This document shows, one piece after another, positions 61,003 to 64,000 of a stretch of 64,000 nucleotides of DNA. Both the position numbers and the translations under genes were made by a program. Numbering within the stretch: the first letter of the stretch is position 1; every line of letters starts with the position of its first letter. Source of the stretch: Microbacterium murale (GTDB lineage: Bacteria; Actinomycetota; Actinomycetes; Actinomycetales; Microbacteriaceae); assembly GCF_014635185.1 (NCBI RefSeq), contig NZ_BMCM01000001.1, forward strand, positions 558,001 to 622,000, written 5' to 3'. The notes under the pieces were generated by a model. That model was not told the origin of the DNA. It made no database searches and saw only the letters and a list, made by a program, of their open reading frames with translations.

Positions 61003-61755
61003 TCATTCGGGTTTCGACGCGGGCGTCGCGCCATGGTCGGGTCGTTCGTCAGCGATGAGGATCGCTCGGCGGAGTGCGTCGCGCTGCGCAGCGTTGTACA
61101 GCTCGGGCATCACGTCTCGCAGAGTGGCATCGACGAGGTCGCGCTCAACACGCGTCCCGGATTCCTTCTCGTTCAGCCACGGATAGTCAGCACGGTGTCT
61201 GGCGAGCAGCGGAGCCATGCGTTCAGCCAGCTCCTGCTTGGTGCTTTCACTCGCGTCTGCGGCGAGGTCGTTGTAACCCCGTTCGATATCGGACGGCTCG
61301 ACCTCGATCATCCGTCTGATGTCACTCAGAGCATCCTGATCGAAGAAGCGCGTGTAGATCGTGATGAGTGCCCGATCCGCATCGCTGAGGTGGTCTGCGA
61401 CGGTGCTGAAGCCGAGAGGGACATCGAGCGAGGTCGGGTCGTCGAGCATGAAAGCCAGCTCGGTGCGTGCCCGCTGGAGTCGTTCGATGCTCGTCGCGAG
61501 TTCAGCGTCGATCATCCGGAGTGCATCGTGGGCGTCACCGCCGTCTGCACCCAGCGAATCGACGCGATCCAGTGGCATACCGAGCTCGCGCAGTCGACGA
61601 ATCCGGATGAGGCGGGCGAGATGATGCGTCTTGTACTGCTTGTATCCATTGCTTCGTCGTTCGGGCTCTTCGAGGAGCCCGACCCGGTGGTAGTGACGGA
61701 TGGCATTCACCGTGGTGCCCGCCAGTTCGGCGAGCTCACGAGTGCTCCACGCCAT
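61003..61755 (-). CDS. MerR family regulator
   Basis: A 250-residue MerR protein with the DNA-binding domain YSTRELAELAGTTVNAIRHYHRVGLL-type (actual start MAWSTRELAELAG), basic wing KQYKTHHLARLIRIRRL and a dimerisation coiled coil. The remaining residues (about 115-250) form an effector domain without metal-binding Cys, so a small-molecule or antibiotic-like ligand is more likely than a metal. It is transcribed ahead of the small membrane protein. Confidence 0.88.
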   Translation of the reverse strand: MAWSTRELAELAGTTVNAIRHYHRVGLLEEPERRSNGYKQYKTHHLARLIRIRRLRELGMPLDRVDSLGADGGDAHDALRMIDAELATSIERLQRARTELAFMLDDPTSLDVPLGFSTVADHLSDADRALITIYTRFFDQDALSDIRRMIEVEPSDIERGYNDLAADASESTKQELAERMAPLLARHRADYPWLNEKESGTRVERDLVDATLRDVMPELYNAAQRDALRRAILIADERPDHGATPASKPE

Positions 61756-61833
61756 CCCGACTCCTCACTGCACCTCTGCGGGTGCGCCACTTCATCCACG
61801 CTATGTCCATCGGTGACGGATTGCACGAAGATG

Positions 61834-63435
61834 TCACATCGTGCACGTCGCTCCCTCCTCGGGGACCTCGAGGTCGATCAGATAGGCCGCCGCGACCGCG
61901 TCGACGCAGTCGTTCATCCCCTGCGCGACGATCGTGTGCCCCTGACCGTCCACCGTGAGCAGCGCGCTTCCCAAGGTTTCCGCGAGACGTATCCCGCCCT
62001 CGTGCGGTGTCGTGGGGTCTCGGGTGATCGAGACCACGAGCGTGTCCGGCAGCCCTTCGATGTCCTGCGCGTACGGGAATCCGAGAGTGGGCTCGGCCGG
62101 CCAATGCTCGCACCCGTCACGCGCACCCGCGGTCACATCCACGCCGGGATCCATGAACGGTGCGCTCTCGTACGTCGCGGTGCGGAGCTCTCCGCCCTGC
62201 TCCGGGGTGAGACGCTCTTCGTCCATGCAGTTGATGGCGTAGTTCGCCTCAGGCGTGTTCGGCCATTGCCCGCTCTCGCTGCGCGGACTGAACCCGTAGA
62301 GCAGCTGCATCAGCTGATCTCCCCTGCCTTCGGTGACGACCTCGGTGATGCCGGCGATGATGGCCGGCCACGACGCCTGGTTGTAGAGCCCAGCGATCAT
62401 GGCCCCGACCGCGTCATCGAAGTCCAGTTCTGTCTCCAGCGCGGGAATCGGATCGTCGCGCAGCGGCTGGAAGATCTCCTGGAACCTCGCCGTCGCCTGC
62501 TCCGGATCCGTTCCGAGCGGGCAGTCGGGTTGCGTCGCGCACGAGGCGGCCAGCTCGTCGAACGCGGCCTGGAAGCCGGCGTATGCGTTCACCCGGGACT
62601 CGAACGTGCCCTCGGACGGATCCCGACCGCCGTCCAGCAGCATCGCGCGCACGTTCTCCGGGAACATCTCCGCGTACACCGCGCCCAGACGTGTCCCGTA
62701 GCTCTGACCGAAGTAGGTCAGCTCGTCTTCGCCGAGGGCCGCTCGGAGAACATCCATGTCGCGAGCGGTGTCCCTCGTTCCCATGTGGGTGAGCGCGTCG
62801 ATACCACCCGACCCCTCGGCGCATTTCTCCATGATCGCCCTGGTGTCGTCTTCGGTGAACTCGACCGTGGTGCCCTGTGATCCCAGCGCCACCGTCCCGG
62901 CATCCGCTTCCTCGTCTGTGTAGCAGTCCGCTGCGGGGATCGTGGAGCCGACGCCTCGCGGGTCGAACCCGACCACGTCGAAGGATTCGGTGATGGGGCT
63001 CTCGACCAGGCCCGCCGCCGTGATGATCGCGCCGGTCAGACCCGATCCACCAGGGCCCCCAGGATTGATCACCATCGGCCCGAGCGATTCCCCCCTGGCA
63101 GGCATGCGCAGCACCGCCACTGACGCGAGTTCGCCTTCTGGTTCGGCATAGTCAAGGGGCACGTCGAGACGGGCGCACTCCGCATCGGGCACAAGCCCCA
63201 ACAGCTTCTCGTCGTCATCGGTCACCGCGTAATCGGCGCCGCACGCCTCCCACGAGAGTTCCTGATCGTAGAAGGCGTCGAGATCCGCCGTGGATGAATC
63301 GGATGCGGTGTCCTCCGCCGGCGTCGGCGCGCAGGCCGCCAGCGACAGGGCCACGGCGAGCGCCCCGAAACCGGCGACGACGGGAAGCCCTCGCCGCCGC
63401 ATGAATTCTCTCTTCGGTCGTCCTGCCTCGTTCAC
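61834..63435 (-). CDS. TAP-like alpha/beta hydrolase lipoprotein (tripeptidyl aminopeptidase family)
   Basis: The 533-residue secreted hydrolase starts at GTG 63435 after AAGGGA; ATG 63402 is an alternative. A signal peptide with lipobox LAAC anchors it outside the membrane. Segments VINPGGPGGSG, DVVGFDPRGVGST and the nucleophile elbow GQSYGTRLG are typical; the C-terminal TAP-like domain supplies the His in VDGQGHTIV. Four pairs of Cys may form disulfides. It probably releases short peptides from extracellular proteins for uptake, in keeping with the peptide importers in the window. Confidence 0.9.
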   Translation of the reverse strand: MNEAGRPKREFMRRRGLPVVAGFGALAVALSLAACAPTPAEDTASDSSTADLDAFYDQELSWEACGADYAVTDDDEKLLGLVPDAECARLDVPLDYAEPEGELASVAVLRMPARGESLGPMVINPGGPGGSGLTGAIITAAGLVESPITESFDVVGFDPRGVGSTIPAADCYTDEEADAGTVALGSQGTTVEFTEDDTRAIMEKCAEGSGGIDALTHMGTRDTARDMDVLRAALGEDELTYFGQSYGTRLGAVYAEMFPENVRAMLLDGGRDPSEGTFESRVNAYAGFQAAFDELAASCATQPDCPLGTDPEQATARFQEIFQPLRDDPIPALETELDFDDAVGAMIAGLYNQASWPAIIAGITEVVTEGRGDQLMQLLYGFSPRSESGQWPNTPEANYAINCMDEERLTPEQGGELRTATYESAPFMDPGVDVTAGARDGCEHWPAEPTLGFPYAQDIEGLPDTLVVSITRDPTTPHEGGIRLAETLGSALLTVDGQGHTIVAQGMNDCVDAVAAAYLIDLEVPEEGATCTM

Positions 63436-63549
63436 GTTCGTCCCTTCGTCACGTTCCACACAGCACACACTGTGTTCTGGGAACAGGGTCAAGTACCGGA
63501 GGCTGAGAAAGTATGCCCAGGGTCTGCGTTTCGCGCCTAGCCTGAGAAG

Positions 63550-64000
63550 ATGGCGACCTCCGCGATGTCTGCAACGCGCTGGGCAAAACTGCTGGTGCTG
63601 GTCCTCCCCCTCGCCGTGTCGACAGGTTGCGCTGCCGCCGATGACGTGGAGAATACAGCGCAGTCCGGGGCGCCGGCGACGTCCGAAGTCGTCGTCGACG
63701 GTCTGGACGCCCCGTGGTCCGTGGCGTTTCACGACACGACCGCGCTGGTCAGCGAACGCGACTCCGCGCGCATCCTCGAACTCGACGGCACGGGCGGCGC
63801 TCGCGAAGTCGCGGTGATCGAAGGCGTCGCTCCGGCCGGCGAAGGCGGACTCCTCGGCATCGCCGTTCACGATGATCATCTGTACGCCTACTACACGGCC
63901 GCTGACGAGAACCGCATCGACCGTTTCGAGCTGACCGGTGAGCCCGGGGCGTTGGGCCTCGGCGCTCCCGAGCGCGTGTTCGACGGCATCCCTGCCGCAG
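63550..64000 (+). CDS. PQQ-dependent sugar dehydrogenase-like lipoprotein, 3' truncated
   Basis: The first 150 codons are present; the window ends inside the gene. The start MATSAMSATRWAKLLVLVLP is followed by a lipobox-like VSTGC and an extracytoplasmic domain with VVVDGLDAPWSVAF, SERDSARILEL and APAGEGGLLGIAV, the first blades of a soluble-GDH/Hhip-like six-bladed propeller. It probably oxidises sugars or is a sugar-binding propeller outside the cell. It is divergent from the TAP-like peptidase. The C-terminal part needed to judge the PQQ site is missing. Confidence 0.85.
   Translation, partial: MATSAMSATRWAKLLVLVLPLAVSTGCAAADDVENTAQSGAPATSEVVVDGLDAPWSVAFHDTTALVSERDSARILELDGTGGAREVAVIEGVAPAGEGGLLGIAVHDDHLYAYYTAADENRIDRFELTGEPGALGLGAPERVFDGIPAA

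Noticed and set aside
1-64000. Prophage, insertion sequence or integron material
   Set aside because: No transposase, integrase, phage structural gene or terminal inverted repeat pair was found; gene order and base composition are even throughout.

Overview
The window is high-GC, densely coded DNA from an actinobacterium. A Microbacteriaceae host, probably Microbacterium-like, is the best guess. It rests on the dnaK-grpE-dnaJ-hspR order with HAIR-type operators, the many lipoprotein binding proteins, the LAATG-type sorting signal and the frequent gcatcc/ggatgc codon pairs. This is an inference from style; no rRNA is present.

Region 1 (1-17030) is a glycan-utilisation locus. It holds a GH172 (DUF2961) enzyme cut by the window edge, two clear DUF4185 (GH183-type) secreted proteins and one more distant relative. 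It also has a GH127 enzyme, a complete CUT1-type sugar importer, an SDR dehydrogenase, a lactonase and an unknown protein. GH172 and DUF4185/GH183 are the families known for exo- and endo-attack on D-arabinofuranosyl polymers, so the best hypothesis is a D-arabinan (actinobacterial cell-wall arabinan) degradation system. Four near-identical LacI-type palindromes sit in front of its transcription units, but no LacI gene is in the window. A heterodimeric ABC exporter with one erased ATP site is embedded here.

Region 2 (17052-21935) is a DapA/KDG-aldolase-family enzyme with a tripartite TctABC-type acid importer and a GntR/FCD regulator, which has a perfect 20-bp palindrome in front of tctC. Region 3 (22010-26102) is the heat-shock operon. 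Region 4 (26105-38565) holds a lipase, a DUF3817 protein, DUF1684 plus a full Dpp/Opp importer, an AraC/MFS pair, a RIO kinase with a short upstream ORF, and a UMF1-type transporter.

Region 5 (38570-48829) is a second Dpp/Opp importer with three LLM flavin monooxygenase-family proteins and another DUF1684 protein. Its 375-bp divergent promoter region is rich in repeats, and the whole is probably a scavenging pathway for a small organosulfur- or amine-type substrate. Region 6 (48831-52642) has two divergent MarR-type proteins with unusual low-complexity Gly/Arg/His/Phe segments, a TetR-hydrolase pair and a proline-rich membrane protein. Region 7 (52703-64000) is more housekeeping: dcd, tRNA-Gly(CCC), an AidB-like acyl-CoA dehydrogenase, a third DUF1684, a membrane-anchored molybdopterin oxidoreductase, a PatB-like C-S lyase, MerR, a TAP-like peptidase and a PQQ-type sugar dehydrogenase cut by the window end.

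A recurring theme is transcript architecture. All four binding-protein-dependent importers carry a strong hairpin directly between the binding-protein gene and the first permease gene, as if to give more binding protein than permease.
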